From NCBI GenBank assembly GCA_963575745.1, contig CAUYUJ010019937.1, positions 303,062 through 367,061 of the forward strand: 64,000 nucleotides of DNA, read 5' to 3'. Under the pieces are notes generated by a model. It made no database searches. It was given only the letters and a program-made list of their open reading frames with translations, and was not told where the DNA came from. Of this stretch, positions 11,590-23,700 are shown piece after piece. Both the position numbers and the translations under genes were made by a program. Every line of letters begins with the position of its first letter. The stretch's first letter is position 1. Source of the DNA: Prorocentrum cordatum (lineage: Eukaryota; Sar; Dinophyceae; Prorocentrales; Prorocentraceae).

Positions 11590-12480
11590 TATGTTGAGTA
11601 GCAATGATTCTTCTGGATGTCCAAAGGATTCCCATCGATTTCCAAGGAATCCGATGGACTTCCCGAGGTTCTCTATGGGTTCCCTAAAGAATCCGATGGA
11701 TGTCGTGAGGAACCCGATGGATGTGCTTAAGGATCATATGGATTGCCTAAGGCATATTATACATTTATTTCGGGATCTTGTGCATTCCTAGACGACTCTT
11801 ATGGAATTTCAGAGGATCCCGATGGACGCCCGAAGGTTCCCAATGGATTTCTTCCGGAGATTGTCAACGGATTCCCATGGATATCATTGGAAAACCGATG
11901 GATTTCCAACATGTCCGCACCGGTGCCAGAAGGAATCCTATGGATGTCCAAAATCATCAGATGGATTTCCAAAAGGGTCCTATGGATTCCCAAACGAAAA
12001 TGATGGATGTCCTCTGGCATCAGGTAGATTTCCTAAGACATCAGTTTCGGATTGTTGCGGAATGTCATACGCTTCCTAAAGAAACTAATGATTTTCCAAG
12101 GATGCCAATGGATTTGAGATACAACCTTTTCGATGTCCGAAGGAACCTCATGGATTTCCCAAAGAACCCGATGCGTGTCCACAGGGATCCTGCGGGTGTC
12201 CTATGGCATCCGGAGGAATCGCTTAGGAAACCGATGGGCGTCTTCAGGATCTTTATAGATTCCCAAAGGAGCCTCATGGATTTCAAAGGAATCCCATTGA
12301 ATTCCCAATGACCCCCCATGGATTTCGTAAGGAACCCGATGGGTGTCCGAAGGACGCTCGTGGATTTCGTGGGAACCCCCATGGATTTCAGAGGGGTGTC
12401 TATGACTTCTTGAAGGAGTCCGATGCGTGTCCTCAAGATTCCTGCTGATTTCCTAAAATGGACTCCGATGGAACTCGTTC
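11590..12480 (+). repeat. Degenerate 30-bp satellite, forward orientation
   Basis: Units approximating GATGGATGTCCNAAGGAATCC are repeated with high divergence. Every frame yields a 'MDVLRNP' or 'PMDFQRN' type peptide repeat, the mark of a non-coding array open in several frames. Confidence 0.85.
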
Positions 12481-13395
12481 AGAATCTCATCAATTGCCGA
12501 AGGAATCAACTCAACAGGATTCCTTTTGGAATATGTAGGATTCCTTGCGAAATCCATGGGGGGCACTTCGGACATCAATGAAATGCATCGGCTTCCTCTT
12601 GAAGTCCAGAGGGTTCCTTAGGACATCCGTATGATTGTTTCGAACTTCCATAAGATTTGAACGTCCATAGGACTCCTTTGGACATGCAGGCGGTTCCGAC
12701 GGAAATCCATTAGACTGTTTAGGACATCCATCAATACCTTTAAGAAATCCATTGGATTCCTTGGACGACCCATGGGTTTCGATTGGAAATCCTTCGGGCC
12801 CTTTGCACGAAATCCGTAGGATTCCTTCGGACATCTACAGGCACGCATTGGGAACCCATCGGGTGCCATAGGACATCCATCAGATTCCTTAGGAACTCCA
12901 TTAGATTCCTTCGGGCATCTTTGGGGATCCGCACGACATCTGGAGAATCCCTTGGGAATCCCATCGGCTTCCTCAGGAACCATCGGCTTCCTCAGGACAC
13001 CCATCGGATGCCTCAGGACACACATAGGGCTCCGGAGAAAATCCGTAGGACATCCTTCGAAAATCCATCGGACTCTTTAGACGATGCATTGGCTTCGATT
13101 GGAAATCCATCGGGATCCTTACGAAATCAATCGGATGCCTTCGGACATCTATAGGAATGCGTCGAAAATCCATAGGGTGCCTTGGGGCACCGATCGGATT
13201 CCTTAAGACATCCATCGGTTTCCTTCGGGCATCTATACGGATCCGTACAACATCTCGAGGATGCCTTAAGAAAGCCATCGGCTTCCTCCACAAGCCCATC
13301 GGATGCCTTAGGACATCCAAAGGGTAGTGTTCCTGCGGAAATCCATAGTTCCCGTTTTGAATTGCATGGCGTTCTTTTGGGAAGCCATCTTGTTC
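12481..13395 (-). repeat. Degenerate 30-bp satellite, reverse orientation
   Basis: The same unit as the preceding block but inverted (GGATTCCTTAGGACATCCATC). The switch occurs near 12480 and makes a large, very imperfect head-to-head structure. Confidence 0.85.
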
Positions 13396-13639
13396 TGCAG
13401 GAAATCCCAGATTTTGCTTTATATAAACTGCATCGCGTTCCTTTGGGAAGCCATCCTGTTCCGCAACAAATCACAGTTCCTTCTAAATCTAAACATTCTC
13501 CCGGCAAAGCAACCTAACAGCGATGTGTAGGAGCATATCTGGAAGCATTCCCTTTACGATTCAGATGAGAATCCAGTTGTAGAATTCTGTTGTTCTCGAA
13601 GTCGTAGTCGCATTGGCGATGACAGTCGCAGTGGCAACG

Positions 13640-15318
13640 GCAGTCGCAGCCACAGCCTCAGCCTCAGCCTGCCTCAGCCTCAGCCTCAGCCTGCCTCAGC
13701 CTCAGCCTGCCTCAACCTCAGCCTCAGCCTGCTTCAGCCTGAGCATCAGTCTGCCTTCAGCCTCGGCCTCAGCCTCGGCCTGCCTCAGCCTCACCCTGCA
13801 TGAGCCTCAGCCTCAGCCTCAGCCTGCCTCAGCATCGGCCTGCCTCAGCCTCAGCCTCAGCCTGCGTCTGCCTCAGCCTCAGCCTGCTTCAGCCTCAGCC
13901 TCAGTCTGCCGTCGGCCTCGGCCTCGGCCTCAGCCTCAGCCTGCCTCAGCCTCAGCCTGCATCAGCCTCAGCCTCAGCCTCAGCCTGCCTCAGCATCGGC
14001 CTGCCTGAGCATCAGCCTCACCCTCAGCCTGCCTCAGCCTCAGCCTCAGCCTGCTTCAGCCTCAGCCTCAGTCTGCCTGCAGCCTCGGCCTCGGCCTCAG
14101 CCTCAGCCTGCCTTCAGCCTCAGCCTGCCTCAGCCTCAGCCTCAGCCTCAGCCTCAGCCTGCCTCAGCCTCAGCATGCCTCAGCCTCAGCCTCAGCCTGC
14201 CTCAGCCTCACCCTCAGCCTCAGCCTCAGCCTCAGTCTGCCGTCGGCCTCGGCCTCGGCCTCAGCCTCAGCCTGCCTCAGCCTCAGCCTCAGCCTGCCTC
14301 CTCAGCCCTCAGCCTCAGCCTCAGCCTCAGCCTCAGCCTGCTTCAGCCTCAGCCTCAGTCTGCCTTCAGCCTCGGCCTCAGCCTCAGCCTGCCTCAGCCT
14401 CAGCCTGCATCAGCCTCAGCCTCAGCCTCAGCCTCAGCCTCAGCATCAGCCTGCCTCAGCCTCAGCCTCAGCCTGCCTCAGCCTCAGCCTCAGCCTGCTT
14501 CAGCCTCAGCCTCAGTCTGCCTTCAGCCTCGGCCTCGGCCTCAGGCTGCCTCAGCCTCAGCCTGCTCAGCCAGCCTCAGCCTCAGCCTGCCTCAGCCTCA
14601 GCCTGCCTCAGCCAGCCTGCCTCAGCCTCAGCCTCAGCCTGCCTCAGCCTCAGCCTGCCTCAGCCTCAGCCTCCTCAGCCTCAGCCTGCTTCAGCCTCAG
14701 CCTCAGTCTGCCTTCAGCCTCGGCCTCAGCCTCAGCCTGCCTCAGCCTCAGCCTGCAGCCTCAGCCTCAGCCTCAGCCTGCCTCAGCCTCAGCCTCAGCC
14801 TCAGCCTCAGCCTGCCTCAGCCTCAGCCTCAGCCTGCCTCAGCCTCAGCCTCAGCCTGCTTCAGCCTCAGCCTCAGTCTGCCAGCCTCAGCCTCAGCCTC
14901 AGCCTGCCTCAGCCTCAGCCTCAGCCTCAGCCTCAGCCTCAGCCTGCCTTCAGCCTCAGCCTCAGCCTCAGCCTCAGCCTGCCTGCCTCAGCCTCAGCCT
15001 CAGCCTGCCTCAGCCTCAGCCTCAGCCTGCCTCAGCCTCAGCCTGCCTCAGCCTCAGCCTCAGCCTGCTTCAGCCTCAGCCTCAGTCTGCCTTCAGCCTC
15101 GGCCTCAGCCTCAGCCTGCCTCAGCCTCAGCCTGCATCAGCCTCAGCCTCAGCCTCAGCCTGCCTCAGCATCAGCCTGCCTCAGCCTCAGCCTCAGCCTG
15201 CCTCAGCCTCAGCCTCAGCCTGCTTCAGCCTCAGCCTCAGTCTGCCTTCAGCCTCGGCCTCAGCCTCAGCCTGCCTCAGCCTCAGCCTGCCTCAGCCTCA
15301 GCATCAGCCTGCCTCAGC
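13640..15318. repeat. CAGCCT / CAGCCTGCCT minisatellite
   Basis: About 1.7 kb of CAGCCT hexamers with regular CAGCCTGCCTCAGCCT and TCAGTCTGCCTTCAGCCTCGG higher-order variants. It is open in all three + strand frames (Ser/Ala/Gln/Pro/Leu). Confidence 0.97.
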
Positions 15319-15683
15319 GTTCAAAATGTGGCCCGGGAATGGAGTTCTGGGAACTCGAAGAACACGAAGTGGTCTACAGTTGGCTCCAGGCATTCAAAAT
15401 CATGCCCAGGAGTGGAGTTCTGGGAACTCGAAGAACACGAAGTGGCCTACAGTTGTCTCCGGGCATTCAAAATCATGCCCAGGAATGGAGTTCTGGGAAC
15501 TCGAAGAACACGAAGTGGCCTACAGTTGGCTCCGGGCATTCAAAATCATGCCCAGGAATGGAGTTCTGGGAACTCGAAGAACACGAAGTGGCCTACAGTT
15601 GGCTCCGGGCATTCAAAATCATGCCCAGGAATGGAGTTCTGGGAACTCGAAGACCACGAAGTGCGTTACTGTTGGCTAAACAA
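15319..15683 (+). repeat. 73-bp tandem repeat, 4.9 copies
   Basis: CATTCAAAATCATGCCCAGG starts units at 15391, 15464, 15537 and 15610, an exact 73-bp period, with a first unit at 15319 starting 'gttcaaaatgtggcccggga'. Units are over 90% identical, so the array is young. It continues directly from the CAGCCT array. The period is not a multiple of 3, so a protein role is unlikely. Confidence 0.95.
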
Positions 15684-15789
15684 GGAGTCCCCGGATTCCC
15701 GCGGCACCCGTCCGGATCCCGCCCAGACCCTCCTGGGGAGTCAAGATGCTGTCTTTTGACCCCACTAGAAACCTATCAGTCTTCGCTGT

Positions 15790-15935
15790 TAGGTAAATAG
15801 GTATCTTTAGTAAATCCATCGGCTTCTTTACGAAATCCATAGGCTACTTGATGGCACGTAAAGAAATCCATTGGAAACCCATGGGTTTCTGAACACAAGA
15901 AATCCGTTTGATCCCTTCGGGAAGCCATCGGTTTA
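15790..15935 (-). repeat. 30-bp satellite, reverse orientation (continuation)
   Basis: 'aatccatcggcttctttacg' type units, the same satellite as 12481-13395, showing that the CAGCCT and 73-bp arrays sit within this satellite. Confidence 0.7.
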
Positions 15936-15937
15936 TA

Positions 15938-15947
15938 TACATGTACA

Positions 15948-15979
<32 letters not shown>

Positions 15980-16002
15980 CTTGTATATATATATGTATAT
16001 AT
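15938..16002. repeat. AT/GT-rich microsatellite
   Basis: (TATA)n and (TATATG)n runs, locally AT-rich in a GC-rich region. Confidence 0.85.
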
Positions 16003-18009
16003 ACCTGGCAGAGAAACCACACAACAAACATTTGTTGGGGGATTCTTCAGAAACGCGCATGATTCTTTGGGGAATGCATCGGCCCTAAGGGACTAAGGAG
16101 TCCGATGGATTCCTGAGGGGGTCGATGTGCATTTCCTGGAGAATCCTGCTGGATTTCCTCAAGGTTCCTATAGGTTCCCGAAGGAATTTGATGTATCGCC
16201 GAAGGATCCCCATCGATTTCATTGAGATTCCTATGGATCTCCGAATGGACCCGATGAATTTTTAAGGAACCCGATGGGTTCCCAAAGGATTCCTTCATAT
16301 GTCCAGAAGAATCCAGTGGATTTCCAAAAGGGACCCTATGGATTGCCAAAGGAATCCCATGCGGAACCCATAGATGTTCTTATCATTATGTCCGAAGGAC
16401 TCTTATGAACTCGTGAAGCACCTTAGGAATTGCATGCGGCATCCTATGGATGTCTTAAGGAACCCCATGGATTTGCAAAGGGATTCGATGGCATGTCTAA
16501 GGAACCCCAGGTGTTTCCTTAAGAATCCCGTGTGTGTCCCCAGGAATTCAATGGGTTTCCCAAACGGAGTTTGATTGATTTCGTTCAGAATTCGACAGAT
16601 GTCAAAACGTTTGTTATGGATGTCCGAAGGATTCTTATGGATTGCCTAAGGAACCGCGTGGATTTCCTAAGGAGCCCGATGTATTGCCCAAAGTATGTTT
16701 TGTATATGTTGCCGGAGGAATATCATGGATGCCGCAAGTAATCTTGTGGATCTCCAGAAACATAATTAAGGATAGCCGAACTAACCCGAAGGATGTCCTG
16801 AATAATCTGATGGATGTCGGAAGGTATTCATTTGAATTCTTGTAGGGATGTTATGCATGTTTTGAGGAAGCCTGAGGATTTTCCCCGGAATCCCACGGGT
16901 GGAGTTTTATAGATTTCCGAAGAGGACCTATGGATGTGTTAAGGAACCCTGAATATGGCCGAAGAATTTCCATTGATTGCCGAAGGAATCCTGCGGATTT
17001 CCAGAGGAAAACGATGGAATGCCTGAGAGATCCTATGCGGTGTCCTAAGGTATACACTGGCTTTCCAGAGGAACCCAATGGATTTCCGAAGGGATCCTCT
17101 TCCTCCTCCTCCTCTTTGCTCTCCAGCCCCGATCTGCTTTATCCCGTATTCCCCCACCCCCCCGCAAACGAACCGCCATGAAATCTTACGTGGGGGTTCC
17201 CCTCCTCTTCCTCCTCCTCCTCCTCCTCCTCGTCCGGTGGACGTCCAAAGGAATCCTACGGAGTTCCGGATGAATCCGATGGAATTCCTCAGGGATCTTA
17301 CGGGACACCAAAGGATCCCAAACGATTTTTTCAGGAGCCCCATGCATGTTCGAACGGATCCCATGGATGCCCTAATGAATCCGATGAGCTTCCTAAGGGG
17401 CCCGGTGCGTCTCCCGAGGAACCCAATGGATTTCCAAAGGAATCCGATAGGGTTCGTACGGCACCATATGGATTTGCCAAGGAAGCCGATGGACCTCATG
17501 ACGAATCCGATGGAAGTGTTAAGATATCACAGGACCGTCCTACAGAATCCCAGACATGTTCTAAAGATTCCTATAGATGTCCTTCCGCATCCGATGGATG
17601 TCCTACATATTCCTATTGATGTCCTAAGGTCTCCGAATGATTTCTCAAGGATTCCCTAACTTTTCCTCAAGAGCCCGAGTGATTTCGTTAGGATTCCTAT
17701 GGGTTTCCAAAGGCACCCAAAGGCTGTCCCAAGGACTGTGATGGACGTCCAATGGAAGCGCGTGCATTTGTTTAAAGGTACATCTGGATGCCCTAACGCA
17801 TCTCATGGATTGAGTAAGGATCCCCATGACTATCGTAAGGAAGCTAAGGATTCCCATGGATTTCCGATGGAAGCCGGAGGATGTCCTAAGGCACCCTATG
17901 GATTTCTGAGGGAATCTTGTAGAACTCAAGCGTGTCGCTGGGACGGCGTATTGCCAAGCGTGTCGTTGGGGCGGCGCATTCTTAAGGAATCATGTGGAAG
18001 ACTAAAGGT

Positions 18010-18054
18010 GTTTTGTGGATGTCCAGAGGAAATTCCTCTGGACATCCACAAAAC
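18010..18054. repeat. Perfect palindrome, 22-bp arms, 1-nt spacer
   Basis: Left arm 18010-18031 and right arm 18033-18054 are exact reverse complements with one A between them. The arms start GTTTTGTGGATGTCCAGAGG. Confidence 0.97.
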
Positions 18055-18056
18055 GG

Positions 18057-18149
18057 GCGCAATGAAATCAATCGAAATTATTGGGAATCTACGGGATTCC
18101 TCTGAGGAATCCCGTAGATTCCCAATAATTTCGATTGATTTCATTGCGC
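18057..18149. repeat. Perfect palindrome, 46-bp arms, 1-nt spacer
   Basis: Left arm 18057-18102 and right arm 18104-18149 are exact reverse complements around a single T. The arm begins GCGCAATGAAATCAATCG. Only 2 bp separate it from the previous palindrome. Confidence 0.97.
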
Positions 18150-18417
18150 ATCTTGTGCGGTTTCGAAGGGATCCTATGGATATCCGAAGGGATTCTACGG
18201 ATGTCCTCAGGATTCCTATCGCTATCCGAAGGAATTGTATTGATCTCCCACGGCGTTGAATGAATGCCCGAAGGATGCCTGTCGATGTCCAAGGATACCT
18301 ATTGATCCTCACACAGCTCGCGGCCATATATGATCCAGGGTCGAGGGCCCACGGGCCCCCCCCCCCCAAATGGGATGGTCCCAGGATTCCTCGGGCCCCC
18401 AGATGGTATGGTCCCAG

Positions 18418-18466
18418 AGACGATGACGACGACGACGACGACGGACGACGACGACGACGACGACGA

Positions 18467-18558
<92 letters not shown>

Positions 18559-18570
18559 GCGACGATCGAC

Positions 18571-18623
<53 letters not shown>

Positions 18624-18722
18624 TGACGACGACGACGATGACGACGACGACGACGACGACGAGGACGACGAGGACGAGGACGACGAGGACGACGAGGACG
18701 ACGACGACGACGACGACGACCT
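18418..18722. repeat. GAC / GGCGAC microsatellite
   Basis: (GAC)n alternating with (GGCGAC)n and (GAGGAC)n. Open in several frames as poly-Asp, poly-Arg or poly-Thr. Confidence 0.97.
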
Positions 18723-18723
18723 C

Positions 18724-18915
18724 TGAACCACCACAGCACCACACCACATCCACAGGGGGGGGGAGGGGGGCACCGCAGTGCAACACCACGCCACGCCCAC
18801 CTCTGAACCACCACAGCACCACACCACATCCACAGGGGGGGGGGGAACCGCAGCGCAGCACCACGCCACGCCCACAGGGGGGGGCGGGGGGGACCATCGC
18901 GCGGGGGGGGGCCCA
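18724..18915. repeat. CACCACAGCACCACACC tandem unit with poly-G
   Basis: 'ctctgaaccaccacagcacc' through a poly-G run recurs at 18721 and 18801, with a third truncated unit at 18855-18890. Confidence 0.8.
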
Positions 18916-19015
18916 ATGGCATCAGCATTGGGGGGGGGCCAAACCCTGGACCATATATGTACCTCCACGGGACCTCATCCCCCCGCACCCCCCCTTTTTC
19001 CCGAGTTGTTTGAGG

Positions 19016-19275
19016 TCTACCAAGGTTTATCCTAACAAGGCGTACCGAGCACTCACCGAGCTCACCGAGCAGCCAGCAATGGCATCCAAATCTATCGAGC
19101 AGCAGACGCTGGATAGCATGCAGGTCTTTGCCAAGCAGAACGAGCAGATCACTGCCCAGAACAAGCAACTGATCGAAAAATTCGGATTCATTGCCGACAA
19201 GGCGATCGTCCCGATATGTGACAGTGCCAATCCAACGCCCAAGGCACCGACGCCGCGCATTGACAACGAGGTTGC
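19016..19275 (+). pseudogene. Possible coding fragment (unrecognised)
   Basis: One + strand frame reads as ordinary, low-redundancy protein: KSIEQQTLDSMQVFAKQNEQ, then ITAQNKQLIEKFGFIADKA, with amphipathic heptad-like spacing. The same frame is pure repeat upstream (GAC microsatellite) and enters dispersed repeat K downstream, so there is no intact gene. It could be an exon remnant captured next to the repeat or a chance open frame. The 'EQQTLDSMQVFAKQNEQITAQN' region would be a short coiled coil. No domain recognised. Confidence 0.3.
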
Positions 19276-19279
19276 GTGC

Positions 19280-20640
19280 ATTTGCCGCTATCTTGACATG
19301 CGTCATGCAGCTGAGTCGGACGTGCGCGGCGGCGCCCGTTCTCACGTCAGCTGTGCGTCTTTTCTCCGGCCACGCAATTCTGTGACCTACGATTGCGTTT
19401 CTTGCTTTAAGCGCTTCTTTGTTGCGCGCCTCCCCTCCCTCAAGTGTGCGAAGTGATGTGGCCCGTGGTGACATATCGGAGAGGGGCGCGCGCCCTTACT
19501 TTTCGGACAGTAGCGCCGCTCGTCGCGCAGGGTGCTTCCGCGACGTGTCGGGGCGGGGAAGTGAGTGGGACTGAAATTGACGTTGTCTGGCAGGCCTGCG
19601 CTGGCAGCGACGCCAGTTAGCCCGTGGGTGTCATCCACAGTTTGCTTCCGGATGCAAATCGCGGGAGGTAAAGTCTTGACTTTGCGTTGGTTTCCAATCT
19701 GGCCAAATCAGGTTTAGTCCCGCTCGGTCCCGACTGATATTGGGTAGTTCCGCTTAGTGTCGGCTTACTCGGGCGCCGCAGCCCCCCACTGGAGCTTGCG
19801 TGTCCCTTGGTCTTCCGACGAACGCAGCCCAACGCTTGCCTCTTGACCCCCGTCCGCGCCTCTGTGCGCACATGTTCGTTCCGCGTGTGATTTGTCATGA
19901 ATTGTCGCTGCGTGCCGTCGGTATCTGCGCGCGGCAGTGGCGCTCACGGGCCCGCCTGTGGCATTCGCAGTTGACTGTCTAGTCAAGCACCCAGACCGAC
20001 CAACAGAGGGACAACGTGGCCTCAGTTTGGCGCTTTGGTTTGATACTGCGCCGAAGATGTGCCGAAATGCCTAATTCGTGGACGGTTTGGCACTTTAACG
20101 AATTATTCAGATGGAGGCAAACTGTGATATCGATCGTGGGATATATTGTGGGGTCGATCGGAAAGTCGATTGTGGGACTGGTCGGGACAACGAAATCGAT
20201 CGTGTGATCTTTCACGGGATGGATCGCGCAATTGATTTTGCAATCGTTTGTGCTATCGGCAATGCAGCTCGATTTGGGGCCCGCTTTTCTCCTGAATCGA
20301 CGGCAGATGTCGGCGTTTCCGATGCATCGCAGATCCAACGAGGATGCACTGACGATGCTGCGTGACCCCATGGCCCCAGTCAGTCGGATTTGATTTGTGG
20401 GAAGGTTATGCACCAGCCGTGTCAGGCACATGGCTGTGTAATTGTTGGGATCTTCGGTTGTGGCGCTCGCAGGTTCTATGGGTAGGGGCACGGTCCGAAT
20501 TATGTTTGGCATACTGTGGCGCTCGCAGGCTATTGTGGTGTATGTCGTGGTGCTTCCAAGTTTGCGAATTGTTGTTTGCGGTTGCCGTTGTCCCGACATT
20601 GTGTTTTCAGCGCTTTGCCTTTTGATGGGATCGTGCGGCG
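19280..20640 (+). repeat. Long dispersed repeat family K, copy 2 (about 1.36 kb)
   Basis: Diverged partner of 9640-11405, sharing block order from 'atgcgtcatgcagctgagtc' to 'tgtgttttcagcgctttgcc'. It is shorter mainly because the GATCGATTG patch and its flanks are reduced. Confidence 0.8.
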
Positions 20641-22039
20641 GCGGTGCGATGCCCATCGCGCGCCGGCCATGGTTTTGGTGCATTCGGGAGCGACGAAGGC
20701 TTTGGGCGGTGAAATGGATGCTGTTGGGGCTCATCAGGCGTGTTCTTGCAGTTCCTTGCCTGAGGCCTCTTCAGGCGTGTCTTCAATGATTGTTGGTGCC
20801 TCCTGGGGCGTACTCACGGTGCAGATCTTCGAGCCCTTGCTGCCTCGTTTGCGTTTTAGTTCGGTGGGTTCTGTGCGTTTTGCAGTCGGCGTTGCTTGGT
20901 TCCTTGTAGAATCGCCCGGATACGTGAAAACGGCTCTAGACACAATTTTGAGGCCAGTTGATAGGGGCGGCGGCCCTTGACCATGTTTTAGTCAAGGAAT
21001 CAGAGTCGCGACTGTTTTGGCGGAAGGCACCTGGCGACAATGACCAGAACGGTGTAGTTTCGTGTTTTTTAGTGTAGACTGTGGACGGCGTCTGGCTTCG
21101 CAGGCGCTGCGGCTTGACAGCCGGGGGGAACATTCCCGCAGGGCTTGATGCGTTCTTGGCGACGCTGGGTTCGAGTGTGTTTGGAGACAAAGTATCCGCT
21201 CGACCGCGCGTAAGCCCGTGGATCTGAATAATATGCACGTGCATTTTCCGACATGTGTTTTTGTTTCAAACAGAGGCGCCGGATTGCGTTGGATGCACAA
21301 TTCCATTGAGTAGTCTCGCCGAGAGGCAGTTAGCTGGCATGAACGCCAGGCGACGACGGGACGAATTCTAGCAGAAACGTGCGAGGCAGTGATTGGCCAT
21401 TTTGAATAGGGTTTGTGCGCACCAGAGGTTTCCATTCTTCCACGCTGGTTCAGGAGCTCGTGGAGACAATTTTCGCGCCAATCTCGGGTATGAATCTCCT
21501 GCCTCCTATGTCTGGCCAGCCACTTGCTCGCATTCCCGTGCACGAGGCGTGCTGGTCTCAGCGAGCATCAGGATCTCGCCTGTCACCTTCTAGAGTCTAC
21601 TTAGCTGGACAGTGATGTCGAGCCTCCGGGGGCTGGCCAGATTGTTGGGTGCCTGCGCCAAGCATACCGTCGAAGCACGCCGTGTGCCGACCTTCCGGGC
21701 ACCGCCCGGGGGGCCTCCCTTCCCACGGGACACCCTTCGCCTCTACCTCTCTTGGGGAGCTCTTCTGTGTGTGGCTCGTCCTGGGTTTTGCGGGGCGGGC
21801 TGTCTGGAGGCCCTTCTTCGTGGGGAAAACAGTCCTGGAGGCCTCGCGCGGCGCGCGGTAGGTGTATGATCGAGTCCACATTACATCTTCGTAAGCTATG
21901 TTTCGACGCTCGCGCGTGCTCCGGCGCCAGTCCGACGTAAATCCGACGTTCTTCCTACGCAATCCGGCGCGAGCCCGACGTACATCCGACGTAAATTCGA
22001 TGTAATTCGGGTCTCAAGTTGCCGCGCGAGACCTCCAGG
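20641..22039. other. No gene recognised
   Basis: Moderate-complexity sequence. 21900-22010 has repeated 'ccgacgtaaatccgacg' motifs. Open frames carry no recognisable domain. Confidence 0.4.
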
Positions 22040-22570
22040 ACTTTCTTCATAAGCTTCTTGGGGCCTTCTTGGCCCGTGTTGGGGCCATCGATAGGCTCGT
22101 CCTCGGGCCGTCCCGGGGCTGTCTCGTGGCAGGCATGCGCCCTCCAGGGGCCGTGCTTTTGCGGGCGGGGCCTCCGGGGGCCCCCGTGGGCCAGCTCGGG
22201 ATTCTCTTGAGACCGTCCTGGGCCAGCCTGGGGAGGGCTCCCTGGAGGCGCTCGGTGGGTTTTGGGATGCCCTCAAAGACCACATGGGCCGATCTTGGAC
22301 CTCGAGGCGAAGTGAGCGGGGAGCATCGCAGAACCCAGAGTAGGTCGATGTTTCTTGTCCTCCGCGAGGGCCTGCTGACGAGCGTCTTGTGGGCCGTACT
22401 AGGGTCTCCTGGAGGCATCGTGTGACTTATTTGGGGATATGTTTGGGCATCTATCTGGGGTCTCTTGGAGGTATCTTGGGAAGACTTTAAGGTGCACTTT
22501 GAGGCCATATTGGGCCATCGTCGCGACGCCGCTGGATTTCTGGATTATCTTGGAAGTTTCTGGGATTAGG
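22040..22570. repeat. GGGCCGTCTTGGGGCC degenerate minisatellite, copy 2
   Basis: 'ttggggccttcttggcccgtg' type units over 500 bp, related to 8524-9040. Confidence 0.6.
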
Positions 22571-23329
22571 ATGCCATTTCTGGGTGGTCAAATTCAGCTT
22601 CGGTGGTTGAAAACTGTTTAATCCGACCTAATCCCGACCGGTTCCTGTTAAATTCTCTGAATCCAGTGTCATCCGGCTCAATCCTTGGCCTAACCTTGGC
22701 AGAGTAATGGCACCTCAATTTGTTCATAGCCGTTAATCGTTCTCACGAAGCTTTTTTTGGAGTTGTTTCCTTCGTGGCACAAAGCTTGCTCACTCGTCGT
22801 GCGCGTCCTTCACATCATGCATGCAGGTCGCGCTCATTTTAATCGGGCCCCGCCCGTTCACGGGCCAACCGTGTGGTTTGACCATGCCTCTGCTGCTGCT
22901 GCCTCTGCTGCAATCGTGGGAGCCTTGCATGTTCTCGCAATGCCGTGTAAACGGCGCACTCGCGTACATCAGCGTTTGGTAGGCGACGAGGCGGCGCCGG
23001 TCTAGAGAGTCGGCCAGCGTCGCCGATCGTCGATGTAGCACCGACGATCGCCAAGCAGCATCGGCTTACGCCGATTGGCGGCGACTCGCAATAACCATCA
23101 AGATTCGGGGGTTTTTCCAGGCTTGCGCCTGTCAGGTTTGGGCCTCAGGTCGTTTTCACTAAACCACGTTTTACTAAAGGGAGGTCTGTCCATCCCCGAA
23201 AGATGGCCAGGGAGCGCCCGGCCAGCGTCGGGCTGTCCAGGAGCTCTCGAGCCAGGGGGCGCCTGAGCGTGCGCCTGGCGTGCTGGGAGAAGGGGGTCGG
23301 GGGCTGCCGAGAGGGGGGGGGCGATGATC
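22571..23329. other. No gene recognised
   Basis: Includes a 'taatccgacctaatcccgac' patch (22620-22690) of the kind seen in dispersed repeat family L, and a short CTG/CTGCTG run at 22890. No coding signal. Confidence 0.4.
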
Positions 23330-23530
23330 GAGGCCTCCCAGATCGCGTCGGAGCAGATGCGGCCGCAGGATCGCGCCGCATCGCCGATGCATCTGCGATG
23401 CAACGCATCGGCGATGCATCGCGGATGCGTCGCCGGTGTCGCCGATGCACCGCCAGCGCATCAGTGGTACATCGGCGATGCAATCTTCCGACCCCACTTG
23501 TGCGGTCCACATCTAGGAGGCCTCTAGATG
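23330..23530. repeat. GATGCATCGCC repeat, copy 2
   Basis: Tandem GCATCGSCGATGC units ending in 'ttccgaccccacttgtgcgg' and 'catctaggaggcctctagatg', matching the layout at 2335-2530. Confidence 0.75.
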
Positions 23531-23554
23531 TTTATGGGGTATTGATATCATTGC

Positions 23555-23700
23555 GGGGATCACGATGTCTTCCTAGAATTCACGGCGTCTCTTCTTGTTG
23601 TAATATTTCCCTTGGCCCCCAATGGCCGCGCTCATACCCAGGGCCATGATGTGTGAACCTCCCTTTGGGACAGCCCCCTCTCATGGACGCCCCCGTCCTG
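23555..23700. repeat. Dispersed repeat family H, copy 2
   Basis: See 1380-1520; shared blocks are in the same order. Confidence 0.5.

Larger units (their letters stand above)
16060..18260 (+). repeat. 30-bp satellite, forward orientation
   Basis: Degenerate 'gatggatttccnaaggaatcc' units over 2.2 kb, interrupted by CTC/TCC microsatellites (17098-17120 and 17200-17232) and by two perfect palindromes at 18010-18149. Confidence 0.85.

Noticed and set aside
13800-15800. 666-codon open frame rich in Ser, Ala, Gln and Pro
   Set aside because: It is the translation of the CAGCCT minisatellite and the 73-bp repeat; all + strand frames are equally open.
18260-19456. Long + and - strand frames through the GAC microsatellite
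   Set aside because: Poly-Arg, poly-Thr and poly-Asp translations of a trinucleotide repeat. Only the short 19016-19275 segment looked protein-like and is listed separately at low confidence.
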